Source of the DNA: Siphonodentalium dalli
Taxonomy: Eukaryota; Mollusca; Scaphopoda; Gadilida; Siphonodentaliidae
DNA length: 64,000 nt
Assembly: GCA_032622095.1 (NCBI GenBank)
Contig: CP136067.1
Coordinates: 194,208,052 to 194,272,051 of the forward strand
Reading direction: 5' to 3'
The translations under genes were made by a program, and so were the position numbers. Shown here piece by piece: positions 23,285-35,605 of this stretch. Under the pieces are notes generated by a model. It did not search any database. It was not told the origin of the DNA and saw nothing but the letters and a program-made list of their open reading frames with translations. Numbering within the stretch: position 1 is the first letter of the stretch; every line of letters begins with the position of its first letter.

Positions 23285-23816
23285 GTATTCCTCCTTCCAA
23301 ATTACATAGACACAATTTGGCAGCTCGAATGAGCCATGTCCGTTTAAACTTGAACTGTCACGAGTCTTCCTATCAACATACGTATTCCCGGTATATATAG
23401 AGTATGCACGTGATCAATAACGTGTTTGAAATAGTCCGGCAGATAGTGTATTTATGGGAGAGGTTATTTCGATATGAAAACGGAAATGGCCGAGCATTGA
23501 GATTTCCAATTTGACATGTGTCAATATTATACGAGTCACACACCACCACCACGATGACGTCTATATAAATGGGTTCCGTCCGTCCGTGCGTCATTTTACT
23601 CAGTTTGCATAGTTCTGACTTGAAGGAGTTTAATTATCGTTGGTATATGCTCATGAACAACAATGGGATGGGTTTCGTCCATCAATTTATTGCATATATA
23701 GCTATAGCCATTGGCAGGAAAACGCGTCTGTGCCAACTTTGGATCTCTATTTTTTTTTAATTTCAGAGACTTACTTAACAAACGCAGTATCTTTAAAGAA
23801 ATGGGATTAAGTTCAC

Positions 23817-24093
23817 AAACTCCGTATATTAGTGATCACACTCCGAATATTAGTGATCACAAACTCCGTATATTAGTGATCACACTCCGTATATTAGTGA
23901 TCACACTCCGTATATTAGTGATAACAAACTCCGTATATTAGTGATCACACTCCGTATATTAGTGATAACAAACTCCGTCTATATTAGTGATCACACTCCG
24001 TATATTAGTGATCACAAACTCCGTATATCAGTGATCACAAACTCCGTATATTATTGATCACAAACTCCGTATATTAGTGATCACAAACTCGTT
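23817..24093. repeat. 19-22 bp minisatellite
   Basis: Units of 'ctccgtatattagtgatcac' with or without an extra 'aaa', about 13 copies. No gene. Confidence 0.9.
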
Positions 24094-24172
24094 ATAGAAT
24101 AAGGTAGACATCATAAGCCTATAAGTACGGGAGGGAAGAGATTGTGCCGTAAGGGAATATATTGTGCCTTAA

Positions 24173-24652
24173 CCCTTTCAACGGTATGTAGAGTGACAGG
24201 GCCGATAAAATCAGCCCTAAAAAAATTTAAAAAAATATATATAAAAAAATGTCTTTTTAGATAAAAAAAAATTTTGGTTGAATTTTTTTTGGGTGTGCTT
24301 AAGCATGCTATAGCGAATTTAAAAACAAACTGGATAAAACCTTAGGGGCATGTTATAACTCAATACTATCACCATATATTCATAGTAATAATTTTGATGC
24401 CCATGAAAAACGTAAGATTCCCTGGCACTAAACCTACAAAATATGTCTGGCACTGAAAGAGAGTAGAATATAAGAAAAAATTATTAAAATTGTAAAACAT
24501 TGTAAAAAATAATAACAAATGATGAAAATTTGTTAGGCCAATGCATTCTCTTATATATGCGAGGCGACATATGGTCGACTCGCATATATAAGAGAATGCA
24601 TTGGCACAGGGTATATGGGTTGATACAAAAATCGGACTTGGCACTGAAAGGG
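24173..24652. mobile_element. TTAA MITE related to 16319/17377, one palindrome retained
   Basis: TTAA at 24169-24172 and 24653-24656. Ends 'ccctttcaacggtatg' and complement 'ccctttcagtgccaagtcc'. It carries one 67-bp palindrome (24538-24604), and the left half lacks the expected second copy. Confidence 0.7.
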
Positions 24653-24656
24653 TTAA

Positions 24657-25605
24657 ATGCAGGACCGGTTCTGATATAGAAAATGAGTATCATTTCATTC
24701 TAGAATGTCCATACTATTTCGATCTCAGAAATTAATTTTCCTAAATTGTTGGTAGTAATTTTACAAGTATTTCAAACGATCATAAATTTAATGTAATAAT
24801 GAAAAATTATATTGTTAGGCCAAAAAAAAAAGAAGTTTTGGTTCTCAGGCCCCGCCGCCTGATGTTATGACAAAAATAACTTTGGAAAAAAAATAATTGT
24901 TTTTTTTTGGATTTTATCAACATGTCCATAGCAGATATGTGTTGAATATTAGTGTGCATTGAGCTCTAACATGTAATGTGTTAAAAAGTGACTTGCAGGC
25001 TTACAACATGAAGTAGATGACTACAATTAAGAAAATGATTAGCTGATCCTCATGCTCTTCTTACAATTAGTCATTGTGAACAACTTACACTAATTGTAAC
25101 TTTATACAATTGAAAGGCACATGACTAAATTCAGGATCACATATTAGAATGGGGAGGTATCAGTTTTTAGACAACAATAACAGTATTTAATGTCAGGGGC
25201 ATTATATATTGTTAGGTAATCCCAGTCATACACTGGTAGTACAATGTCATTTTTATATAAGACTAAATGAGTTTATATGCAAAACAGTTCCCTCTACCTT
25301 TATGGTTATTACTAGACAGAGGAAGGTATTTTTGTCCATGCATGCTTACTATGCGCAGAAAAAAATAAAAAATAAAAATAAAACAATCCCTCCCTCATTG
25401 ATTTGAAGAAAAAAAAATTGCCCGAGAACCAAAACACTTTTTTTTTTGGCCTTAGCATACTGCATATATTGGTGGTATTGCAAATAAATCGTATCGTATC
25501 GTATAGACATAAAAACCTGCCTGCCAACTGCTTTTGGGATACATTTTATGAGAAATATAACACTTATTTTGTGGCCCAAATATATCAGTCATTATTACGG
25601 ATGGG
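24657..25605. other. Intergenic DNA, A/T-rich with homopolymers
   Basis: Poly(A)/poly(T) runs near 24823, 24886 and 25405-25450, of which 24825-24850 and 25425-25450 form an inverted pair ('aaaaaaagaagttttggttctcagg'-like). No gene is recognised. Confidence 0.5.
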
Positions 25606-26149
25606 TACACCACAGTGGTGCAAGATCGGTGGAGAAAACGGTGGAGAGTTTCAATATGGCGACGGACAAAAGTAGCGTAAGGTACGTGGTTCAACTCAAT
25701 GAACGTTTTCTCTCATTTAAGTAATTCATTTCACTAAGACTAAGTTACACGGGCAGTCGAATTGTGTGTGGAATATATTCGGCATGTTGTTCAATTGATA
25801 TTAAGTATTTTAAGTGTGCTAGAAAGGTCAACATGTGGTGAAAAAATTTGTTTACATTTTGAGGTGGCGAGATTCGTGCATTTTTGTGTATTAATTGATT
25901 AATTGTGAATCCGATGGGATTCAGACGGAAGGTACGGTACGTGGTTCAACTCAATGAACGTTTTCTCTCATTTAAGTAATTAATTTCACTAAGACTAATA
26001 TGCACGGGCAGTCGAATCCTAACGGTTGTGTTTGCTAGAGGATATGAATTTACAAGAGTAATGGAATTGGTACTTAACATCACACTTGGGACTAATTAAA
26101 TTGGTAAAAATGAAAAAAAATTCTCGCAATTATGCTTTCAATGATCACC

Positions 26150-26320
26150 ATTCACTATACAGAAAGTCACACATGTGATAAATGCCGCTCTGTATTTTCC
26201 AGGAAGGATACCACGAAACTGTACACGACAATGACGTCCTTCATCGATGCCGCAGCTGCGGGAAAGTTTAGAGCTGATGGCGTGCAGCTACCCTGCATGG
26301 CTGCACAAAAGTTGACAGGT
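26150..26320 (+). pseudogene. Frameshifted zinc-motif ORF inside the 25611-29110 element
   Basis: One frame gives SHTCDKCRSVFSRK and, after a one-base shift near 26205, another gives LHRCRSCGKV. Two C-x2-C pairs lie at C2H2-finger-like spacing, followed by codons for an Ala-rich segment in the first frame. The ORF sits inside the transposon but is too short and broken to identify as a transposase part. Confidence 0.3.
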
Positions 26321-26332
26321 GTCACTAACTGA

Positions 26333-27045
26333 CAACGGACCTCTTGATGAGAATGCCGGCTGATACGGACCCCTGGCTCTTACGGACCCTGGCTCTGGCT
26401 TTTACGGACCACCGGCTGATACGGACCCTGGCTTATACGGACCTCGGCTTATACGGACCCTGGCTCATACGGACCTCAATTAAAATATACAATTTTATGT
26501 TTTATGTTTATTTAATTTCATAACAAATCAAACTCAGTGGATTCATACTGATCACCATTCACTGACCATTTATCACCGCGTGTCTGTTTATACAACGACA
26601 TAAAGGGATCACACGCGCGTGTTTATTCAACGATGAAGAGATTAATTAACGCGATTCAATAAATGCTTTTTCAAGCCAGAACATCACCGAAATTCTCAAT
26701 TAATACAGATATATGTGTGAAAATACAATCATAATTATATATTAAATTCATAAATATAAGTTTGAGAAAAACCGAAAAAATCGGTTAAATTCATAAACAT
26801 AAGTTTGAAAATCACCAAAAAAAATCACAAAAATTCTCAATTAATACAGATATATGTGTGAAATGACAATCATAATTATATATTAAATTCATAAATATAA
26901 GTTTGAAAATTGCATATTTTAATTGAGGTCCGTATGAGCCGGGGTCCGTATGAGCCAGGGTCTGTATCAGCCGGTGGTCCGTAAAAGCCAGGGTCCGTAA
27001 GAGCCAGGGTCCGTAAGAGCCAGTGTCCGTATAAGCCGCATACCC
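26333..27045. repeat. Inverted pair of tandem arrays ('tacggaccctggct')
   Basis: The left array (26340-26477) repeats 'tacggaccctggct' and 'gctgatacggac'. The right array (26930-27045) is the complement ('ggtccgtatgagccagg'). The arms continue into 'aattaaaatat' / 'atattttaatt'. The loop contains a direct duplication of about 85 bases (26690-26775 and 26818-26905). Confidence 0.85.
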
Positions 27046-27232
27046 TTGATACAGTGTTATGCGTGGAAAAACCACAAACATTTATGTTGTTATTATGTTT
27101 TGAAGATTGGAATTTATCTTTTAAAGAGTAAATATATATGTTATGCGTTACTGAATACTTTGTTTATACTTTGAATGGTCTTTATTCAATAAAATGGAAG
27201 TTGTCACAAAAATACCATAGCCTGTAATTGTA

Positions 27233-27450
27233 TAAGCCTTGTCATTGAGTCGCGACCATCAATCCAGACCCGTTCTGTTCTGTTTGTGCTACAGGTCAAA
27301 GTTCTGCAGTAGCATTCCATATCTGCAGCTTCTGAATGTTCATGAATTCCATATATGGAATGCTACTCCAGAACTTTGATATTGTACGTAGCACTAAATG
27401 GAACGGGGCTGGATGGATCCAATATGGCCGCGACTCAGTGGCATTGCTTA
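27233..27450. mobile_element. Diverged TA MITE (cactaactcgcggcc family), copy 3
   Basis: Ends 'aagccttgtcattgagtcgc' and complementary 'gcgactcagtggcattgctt'. The internal 'gtgctacaggtcaaagtt' matches copies 1 and 2. It is nested in the 25611-29110 element. Confidence 0.65.
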
Positions 27451-28560
27451 TTGTTTATGTCAATGTACATTGGAAAGATATATCATGCCTTCCGGGGAAC
27501 GAAATAAGCCTTACAAGAATTCACGAATTGCAGAGTAACCATTCTTTCCGATGAGTGGGGGTAAACAGGAAGGGCAACATATATTATACATATCATGTGC
27601 TTATTCTTTATATATTCTGAAATTTAATGCCCGTCTGATGTCTGCAAATATTTTTGATTCCTGCATGGACACGGTGAAATTTTCTCACAGGAAATGGGTT
27701 TCTCGCTGGCCCCTCGGGCTGTGACACTTTTCCACTTTTAAGCTTTCGTTTGAGATGTGTGCGCTCTTCTAAATCGAATCGATGATCCCTGCAATGGAAT
27801 ATCATAACCATGCTTTAAATTATATTGTATGTCTATTAATTGTAGCTATGGCATCAGTTTTTAAGAAGAATGCCATGTTACATTCGACTAGAGCTTCAGT
27901 TGATTCGCCAAACATTCATCATGGAACATTACCAATTTGGGACCAAAATATCTTAGTGTGGAGTTTTAATTTACATTAAGATCACACACCCTTGTGGTGT
28001 TTGGAGTGGTTTGTTATGCATATCTAATCGAGCGTCACCGGTCATTTTTCATGAAATATATCTACCTATTGCACCATGCATTCCCCTGTAGACTATCTCA
28101 ATGCCGGGGTTAAATATGACTTTTTACGAGGCAATTATATACAATTTTGTTTTCTGCTTGTTTCACTATTTCAATTTCGAACCTATTCCAATACTAACGT
28201 ACCAGTCGTCAAACAAATATTATGGGTTGTATGGTTTTCGGAAACATGTTACACCGGTATCCATCCCAATGAACAAATTTCTCTCTCAATTTATTTACCA
28301 GAATATGAAAGAAGAGGGATTTTTCGTGTTCTCCAAATTAATTGTCATTATTAGGCAAGTGACATCACGTCATTTATATTAGACAGGCGGGAATAGCTAC
28401 TGGTGTGTAGAATTCTGATAAGACATGACATCCATGTACATACCTTAGCCGGATCGCAGATACATCTAGCACATCTGCTATGTCTTCAGAACTGGATGAA
28501 GATGACAGAATTCGATTATGGCCATTTGTATTAGTATATCACGATTTTCCTCAACACCAC
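27451..28560. other. Interior of the 3.5-kb element, no gene seen
   Basis: Two overlapping + strand ORFs at 28076-28382 have no recognisable motif. Nothing else is supported. Confidence 0.45.
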
Positions 28561-29212
28561 CATGTCTAAATGTCATCTACACCGTCATCGTGTATTTCCT
28601 CTACACCATCATTAAGTATTGCTATTCGCAGTAACCAGGCAACATTCTACACCGTCATAAACATTCATCTGCACCGCCAAAAATGGTTATTTGTATTGAG
28701 GTAAATTCAACCGATTTTGAAGGTGACCATGCGAAGTAATTTACTCCTGTGTATCTAGAACCATCAAATATACACTCCGGTGACGTTTCAACATCCTGAA
28801 GTTGCCACTAACAACATCCTGATCGAATAATATGGTAAAATAACAATTTAATTCCACCTCAAATGATAGCAACTCCATGATCGTGTGATTCCAACCTGTT
28901 TCTAACATTAACAGTGAAGAAAAACGTCAATTATTTTGCATCCCGCCAACAGTCAATTTATAACCAGTTAATTTGCTTAAATGTGCGGTTACTACTGTCC
29001 GAAATATACCACTAATACCACGATTTACAACGACATACTCATCAAAACATACATCCTCCGCCATATTGGATCATCTACACCGTTTTCTCCACCGATCTTG
29101 CACCACTGTGTACACTGGTGAAGGAGAGATCGCAAGTCATTACGCCACCTAGTGTGGTGTTTCTAGCATTTGGGTTTTTTATATCGCATGGAGTACAGGG
29201 CGAATGTATTCT

Positions 29213-29650
29213 TGGAGATTGTTTGTACCTTACTCAATCGTACCGATATAATCACGTAGATGCCGAAATTGTAAAGTTAACGCCAGCGGTGTATAATACG
29301 TTTATGAAAATATGATAAATCCTATCGATAGAGTCAGGACAGGCTCAAATTGTAAACTTAAAGTCACCGGTGTAATAATATCTTGTTGAAAATATAAATA
29401 ATCTGATAGCCTGAAAATATTGTATAACCTATTGGGAGCCCATAATAAATGTGAATAACCTATTGGGAGCCCCTGCATGTAGTGAACTGAATTGTGGGTA
29501 TTTTATGGAGATTGTTTGTACCTTACTGAATCGTACCGATATAATCACGTAGATGCCGAAGTTGTAAAGTTAACGCCACTGGTGTATAATATGTTTATGA
29601 TAAATCGTATCGATAGAGTGAGGACAGGCTCAAATTGTAAACTTAAAGTC
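29213..29650. repeat. Direct duplication of about 140 bp
   Basis: 29213-29353 and 29506-29650 share 'ggagattgtttgtaccttac', 'cgatataatcacgtagatgc' and 'aggctcaaattgtaaactta' with small differences. Confidence 0.85.
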
Positions 29651-29659
29651 GAAAATATA

Positions 29660-31534
29660 AATAATCTGATAGCCTGAAAATATTGTATAACCTGTTGGGA
29701 GCCCCTGGTGTAGTGAACTGAATTATGGGTAATTTTAATTGGAGTGCGCATGTCTGTTTTTTTTGTAGTAACCGCCATCTTTTATCTTTGGAATTATCGG
29801 CGTGTTTTATGAAAATGTCACCAAGATTTCTCCACTCGATTCTTTTAAAATGCACCCTAATCGGTCAAATTCTTTTGATAATTCTATCTAAATACATCTT
29901 AGCTACTATTCGGATCTGCTTTCCCGGTCGAAAAAGGTTTAGTTTGACCAAAACGGCTATTGACAAAAGTTTGTTTATAAAATAGCGTACTCGATAAACC
30001 CGGCCGTAGTACGGCCGTAGATGGTTATCGAAAACAAATTCAATTTCTTCCATCTAAAAGATAATTACGCGCTGGACTCTGTCATTTTAAGAATATATAA
30101 GTATTACACACAGACACACGAATTCTCAACTCAAAATTTAGAAAAATGACAGTTTTGTCAACATAAATCGATTTTATTTGCAAATCCCATGTTATTAAAA
30201 TTTAACTTATTGTTAAATTTTATCATCGGAAAAAATTCATTTCTTCCACCTAAAACATAATTATGTGCTGTATCCTATCATTTTAGGAATATATACGTAT
30301 CCCACTCAAACACACCAAGTCTCAGCTTAAAATTTTGAAAAATAAGAGATTTATCAACATAAATCGATTTGTATGGCAGATCCCATAAATTTTAGGGCCC
30401 TTCAAATGTTTTCTGAGCTGTTTCATATTGGCACCAGAGTCCATATTTGACTGGTTCTACATGATAATTGTGCAACAGTACAGTCGCGTTACTTTATACG
30501 TCAACATTGGTCATTATCACTCGACAAATTTATTTCGGTCTATCGTATCAACCCCTATTTCCCCCGCGTAGCCTGACTAAGTGTCAACATTGGTCTTTAT
30601 CGCTCCACTAATTTGTATCATTTCATCGGTATGAATTCCATATCCAATTATCCACATATAACCAACCCAATCTCTAATCCCAGTCCAATTTATTTATTTT
30701 TTTCATCGCTATAGTCACGTTACGAAATATTTTATTGAGTGATACTTGTACTTATATGTCTATGGTATTACTATAGTATACCGTATACGTATATCAATTG
30801 CTATTCCTTTCTATATAATTCTGGTGCCATCTATAGAGATAGAGATAATTTCCGACCCCCCCGGGGCCCCCCCAATTTTATATCATTGCTGCTTTAGTAC
30901 AGTCGCGATGCATTACATGGCAACATCGCTCCACTAATTTATGTCAGTTCATCGGTACGAACCCCTTTTTCTCCGAGTCCATATAACCAAACCAACATCT
31001 TATCCCGGCCTAAATTATTATTTTTACTTTCATCGGTATAGTTGTGTTACATACATATTTTTTATCATTTGATTCTAATTTGTATTGTACCACTATAGAA
31101 GTCCATAAATTACTATTCTGGCACTATATAGAGATGACTAAAATTCTGACACCCCCCCTATTTTATAACCTTGTTGCAACAGTAGAGTTGAGATGCATAA
31201 TATGTCAACATTGGTCGTTATCGCTCTACAGATTTATATCGGTTCAACCCTTAGTTCCCTGTAATGCCCACCCCTCCCTCAATTTATTTTTTCATTTGTA
31301 TTATAGTCTCGTTACGTACACATTTTTCTTTTATAACTTTTGCTTCAACGCGCCGAGTTCTAGCTGCTGCAGAGAATACAAAACTGACAACATATTGAAA
31401 TGTAAGCAGGCTTCAAACTAATATTATCCAATAAAAACTCTGGCTACATCAGAAATTTGTGTATAAGGTGTACTCGCATTTGTTGCGTTAAAAAAAAAAA
31501 GGTCCCAAGTCAAGGTCCAAATCCCCAACAAACT
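29660..31534. other. Intergenic DNA with diverged tandem segments
   Basis: Two diverged units at about 30043-30190 and 30238-30390 share 'tttcttccatcta' and 'caacataaatcgattt'. Three diverged units near 30480, 30899 and 31180 share 'acagtcgcg', 'caacattggtc' and 'cgctcca'. No gene is recognised. Confidence 0.5.
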
Positions 31535-31957
31535 GATGTGAGGTTTAACTCCATCTACATACAGTAATGTCCAAAGTAATTGATCACTTAACCACAGCAG
31601 AATTATGGGTAATTTTTCAAGATTTTAAATCCTGAAAAATTACCCTTAATTCTGCTGTGGTTAATTGGTCAATTACTTTAGGCATTACTGTAGCCCATAT
31701 AAGGATGTGAGGTCTAATGATAACTCCATCCACATACAGTAATGTCCAAAGTAATTGACCACTTAAGCACAGCAGATTGTGGGTAATTTTTCCGGATTTT
31801 AAATCCTGAAAAATTACCCATAATTCTGCTGTGGTTAAGTGGTCAATTACTTTGGGCATTACTGTATCCCATATAAGGATGTGAGGTCTAATGATAACTC
31901 CATCTACATACAGTAATGTCCAAAGTAATTGACCACTTAACCACAGCAGAATTATGG
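31535..31957. repeat. Tandem array of TA-type palindromic MITEs, period about 175 bp
   Basis: Palindromes at 31562-31690 and 31737-31864 and a truncated one at 31911-31957 have ends 'cagtaatgtccaaagtaatt' and flanking TA. They are separated by the same spacer ('cccatataaggatgtgaggt', 'aactccatc'). Because the spacer repeats too, the array grew by tandem duplication and not by three insertions. These copies lack the central 'ggcttgttgcc' part present at 7101-7563. Confidence 0.85.
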
Positions 31958-32287
31958 CGTTCAATATGGTCTACCTAATTCTGCTCCAAAAACATGTATA
32001 TTGAATATATGGATGTTTATTGGGGGGAAACCGATTATTTCAATGATATTTTCATTAACTGGCATCCAAAAACCGACCTACGGGAGCGCGCTTCGCACAC
32101 GACTGTTTCTTAAGTATATGTGCATATTTAATAAGTCAACAATTCGAAGCACAACAAATAAGATTGGCGGGGTCCCTTGCGCTTGCGCGATCTGTCCATC
32201 AAAACATATTTAGACATCTCAAGACACGTAAGACCCAATAACTTAATATACAGAATAGATACATCTATTGCCTGAGTGACTAATATT

Positions 32288-32545
32288 TATATTTGTTACA
32301 ATGGGGTCAAATAGTTGCGAAGCCAGCACCACAATTCTTTCCCTCCATAGTAAATATTAAAACAACTTATAAAGAATTATTTATTTACCTTATATTTGGT
32401 ATGGAGCGTCCTTGGTTTACTGGAGTTCAGATTGTTAACATCACGTCACCAAGTCAATTACTCGCGAAGCCACAGCCATAACTATGTCCCTCCATAGTAA
32501 TTCTCAAAACAACTTCTTAAGAACAATTGACCAGGTCAGTCGCGC
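32288..32545. repeat. Fragment of a bivalve-type dispersed repeat
   Basis: 'ggtcaaatagttgcgaagcc' and 'tccctccatagtaattct' match 53990-54205 and 55550-55920. It follows the TA palindrome array. Confidence 0.6.
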
Positions 32546-33151
32546 AATTATTGGAAGAGCCACGGTCAATCATTTTTTTTTAAACCAAATTTTACATTTA
32601 AATTATTCCTTTATTTAACCAAAAAAAAAAATTAAATGATAAAATTAACTTTTACTACTTGCTAAATTTTATCTTTTAATTATTTCATTTAAATTTTAGA
32701 CTAAAATTTAAAAATATACAGTCCCAGTATTTACAGTATACTAAGTCCAAGTCTTTATAATCTTTTGAGTGACCCCACAGTCATTTACTTGCTTTGTTAG
32801 TAATAATTTGAAGGATTACTTGTTTAAACGCAATTGTTATCAAAATATTTTATGTATTTTTTATAATTTCTATTTATATGTAATACTATAATCTTGGTGG
32901 CGTTACCATTTCTGACTATGGTTTTCTTGTTTACTTAATGGCGAGTTGGCGATACGCGTCCGACGGGAACGGGTAAATTGGTGAACATTCGGACACGATC
33001 ATGCACTTGCGTACTTTCAATGGAGCACATATCAAAGAGAAAGGGATTCGGAACGGGTAGCTATGTCATATTGACCGCTAATCTTTCACTATAGGGTTTT
33101 CTCATTCAGAAGTATATGAATTCTGTGAAATAACAGTCAGCAATAATTATA
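32546..33151. other. Intergenic AT-rich DNA
   Basis: A-rich and T-rich runs and an inverted AT-rich stretch near 32620-32710. No gene is recognised. Confidence 0.5.
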
Positions 33152-33155
33152 TTAA

Positions 33156-33316
33156 AGATGCACAATCAGATTAAACGCCTAAATTACGATTTCTTTGGCT
33201 TCGGGGAAAAAAAATATGTTTGGATTGAGTCGAAGAACTCACCCATCAATGCTCAAAGTTATCAAATTTCGATTTTAGTAATTCTGTTATTTTTCACCAC
33301 ATCGAATATTTGGCGG
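33156..33316. mobile_element. Truncated TTAA MITE (1785 family), reverse orientation
   Basis: TTAA at 33152-33155. The sequence matches the complement of the right ends of 1785-2247 and 56278-56893 ('atttctttggcttcgggg', 'ttatttttcaccac', 'gaatatttggc'). The other end is missing. Confidence 0.65.
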
Positions 33317-34435
33317 CCTGGCAAATATTCGACTAATCTTCTTCCGGAAATATATAGACATGCGCAGACGCCGTCGCGAGAGTTCGAAAGATCACGCAAT
33401 GTCATTGTTCACTTCATCACGGTGGTCATCCTATAATCCCCGCTGCGCGCAGTATAAAAAACCCATATTTATACTGTGACAGGAGTTTAGAGGAAATTAT
33501 GATATCAGTTCCCGAGAAAAACCACTATATTAGTCGAGTGCATTCGGAATTTCGGGGAAAATTTAAGTTTCATTCAGCAAAACTTTCACTGTAGACACTT
33601 CTCGAGAATTTTTTTTCTAAAACGTGGAGCAATATATATGGGACACTCAACCCGTGACGTTTTTTTTATACTAAAATTCCCAAACTCCTATCCAGTAACT
33701 GGAATAAAGACATCTTTCTAAACATACACCGTACATCGATAAAGTAAAACGTAATGCGGGTAGGAGTAAACTGCGATGCGGGCAAAATCGTGCCCGCGTT
33801 GGGGTTTACTCCGACACCATGGAGTGTCACATATAATTGTCAATATTTTCCAAAACTTAAATGCAGCAAATTTCAATGTGAATGTAGATTTAGTTTCCTA
33901 AACTATCTATAGCCATGGAATGTTGATAACGTAATTGTCCAAATTTATGACCACGCACTCATCTTTGAGCTGAAAACATCACACGGCACAATCGTTTTGA
34001 CGATTCTGCGACCAATTTCACGATTCTGCGGCTTGACAACCACGGTGCTATACTGCAGTTTAACGATTCTGCGACCTTACTATTTTATGTTATTTCGCAT
34101 GAATCCCACTCTGAATGCCTGTAGTCTCTTATAGACTATGTTTTTTTTCAGTTACACATTCGGAAGATTTTGTTGAAGCAACTGATAGTTGTCAATGTTG
34201 AAACTATTACAAGATGAGCTGTCATCTCTCTCAGTATATTACATTACTAGCAATATTACAGGCGTTTTTGTGTGAAAATAAGTACATAATGGGCTTATTT
34301 TAATGAGCGAAATCAGCTCATATTTGCATTATTTAACCTCAATATACGCCCAATATGGATCTAAAACACAGTTTTTAAAACAGTCCAATTACCCTGGCCT
34401 GCCTTTAAGACCCTGTAGATAGGAACGCAAAGAGA
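33317..34435. other. Intergenic DNA, no gene seen
   Basis: Unique-looking AT-rich sequence with a short repeat of 'cgattctgcg' near 33995-34075. Nothing else is supported. Confidence 0.45.
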
Positions 34436-34439
34436 AGGG

Positions 34440-35481
34440 ACAAGGCACCATTTTGGCATCAAAATAATAAGCACTCAACAGAGTTCTGCATTTTCTCCTT
34501 GAAAGAAACGATAAGATACTATTGGAAGAGAAATACACCAGTTTGTGCATGCTTCCTGGATGCTAGCAAAGCTTTTGATCGCGTAAACCATGGCACCCTT
34601 CTGAAAATTCTTTCTGAACGCGGAATTCCCAACAGAATTACTAAATTACTCGGGATCTGGTTTCAACAATCTTTTAAGGTGCGTTGGTGTGATCTATTTT
34701 CTGCGAGTTTAAAATCAACCAGAGGGGTGAGGCAAGGAAGCTTGCTCAGCCCTTACCTATTCAATCGTTTATATCGATGAGATAAGCCGTAAGTTAAACC
34801 AGATCGATATAGGATGTTCGATCGGCGATACTCTCACCAACCATGCACCTATGTTATGCAGATGACATGTGTTTACTGGCTCCATCCATCGCCGGAATGA
34901 GGAAACTCATATATATATGTGAACGAGAAGCTGATCAGTTAGATCTCCAATGCGATGCACAGAAAACATCAGCCATGTCCCTCATACCTCCAAATTCGGA
35001 TATAAACAAAATCCCCGATCTAAGACTCAACGGAAAACTTCTAAATTCTGTATCAGAGGTGAAATACCTTGGTCACATCATAGACAAAAATTTGAAGGAC
35101 GACGCAGATATAACAAGGCAGTGTCGATCAATATGTGCTCAAAGTAACAGCATTACAAGAAAATTCGCGAGATGCTCACCTGAAGTAAAACGTATACTCT
35201 TCCGAAGTTTCGTATCTTCAACATACTGTTTGCCGTTGTGGTGTAAATATAATAAATCCACCGTCCAGAAAATTACCGTATGCTACAACAACGCATACAG
35301 AATAATAATGGGTTATGAATGGCGTTGTATTGCGAGCAATATGTTCGTGAAGGACAACACATTATCATTCAACATGCTCCGTCGCAAACAGATTCACAGT
35401 TTCAGGGATCGCCTTAATTGCTCGAAGAACACAATTGTTGCAGGAATACATAATTCAGACAATCAATTCGACTTCTTTTAG
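34440..35481 (+). pseudogene. Non-LTR retrotransposon (LINE) reverse transcriptase fragment
   Basis: 5'-truncated RT domain. The first frame has HSTEFCIFSLKE, motif A CFLDASKAFDRVNH and motif B GVRQGSLLSPYLF. After a frameshift near 34770 and another near 34845 the frame continues with motif C CYADDMCLLAPS, the thumb region NGKLLNSVSEVKYLGHIID, and a C-terminal part with YNNAYRIIMGYEWR. It stops at 35479-35481. Endonuclease and ORF1 are absent. It is convergent with the LINE whose 3' end lies at about 35600. Confidence 0.9.
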
Positions 35482-35605
35482 TTAAGAACGTGAGTGTATC
35501 ATTATCTGTTGTTCTGATTAAGATATATGTGTCTGTTTGACGTCACGAAAGCAACAGAGGAATTAACAATGCAAATACAATTTATCTTGCAGTTTACGTC
35601 ATTGG

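Larger units (their letters stand above)
25611..29110. mobile_element. 3.5-kb DNA transposon with CACAGTG ends (Transib/RAG-like or CACTA/Chapaev-like)
   Basis: The first 33 bases (starting 'cacagtggtgcaagatcggt') are exactly repeated in inverted form at the right end, with weaker similarity for about 25 more bases. The 5-mer TACAC flanks both sides (25606-25610, 29111-29115). CACAGTG equals the canonical RSS heptamer, and 5-bp duplications are known for Transib/RAG transposons. CACTA/EnSpm and Chapaev elements also begin with CAC, and the right subterminal 'tctacaccgtc' repeats (28580-29085) recall CACTA elements. There is no intact transposase. Inside are a broken zinc-motif ORF, an inverted array pair (26333-27045), a direct duplication (25680-25765 / 25932-26010) and a nested TA MITE. 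Confidence 0.7.
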
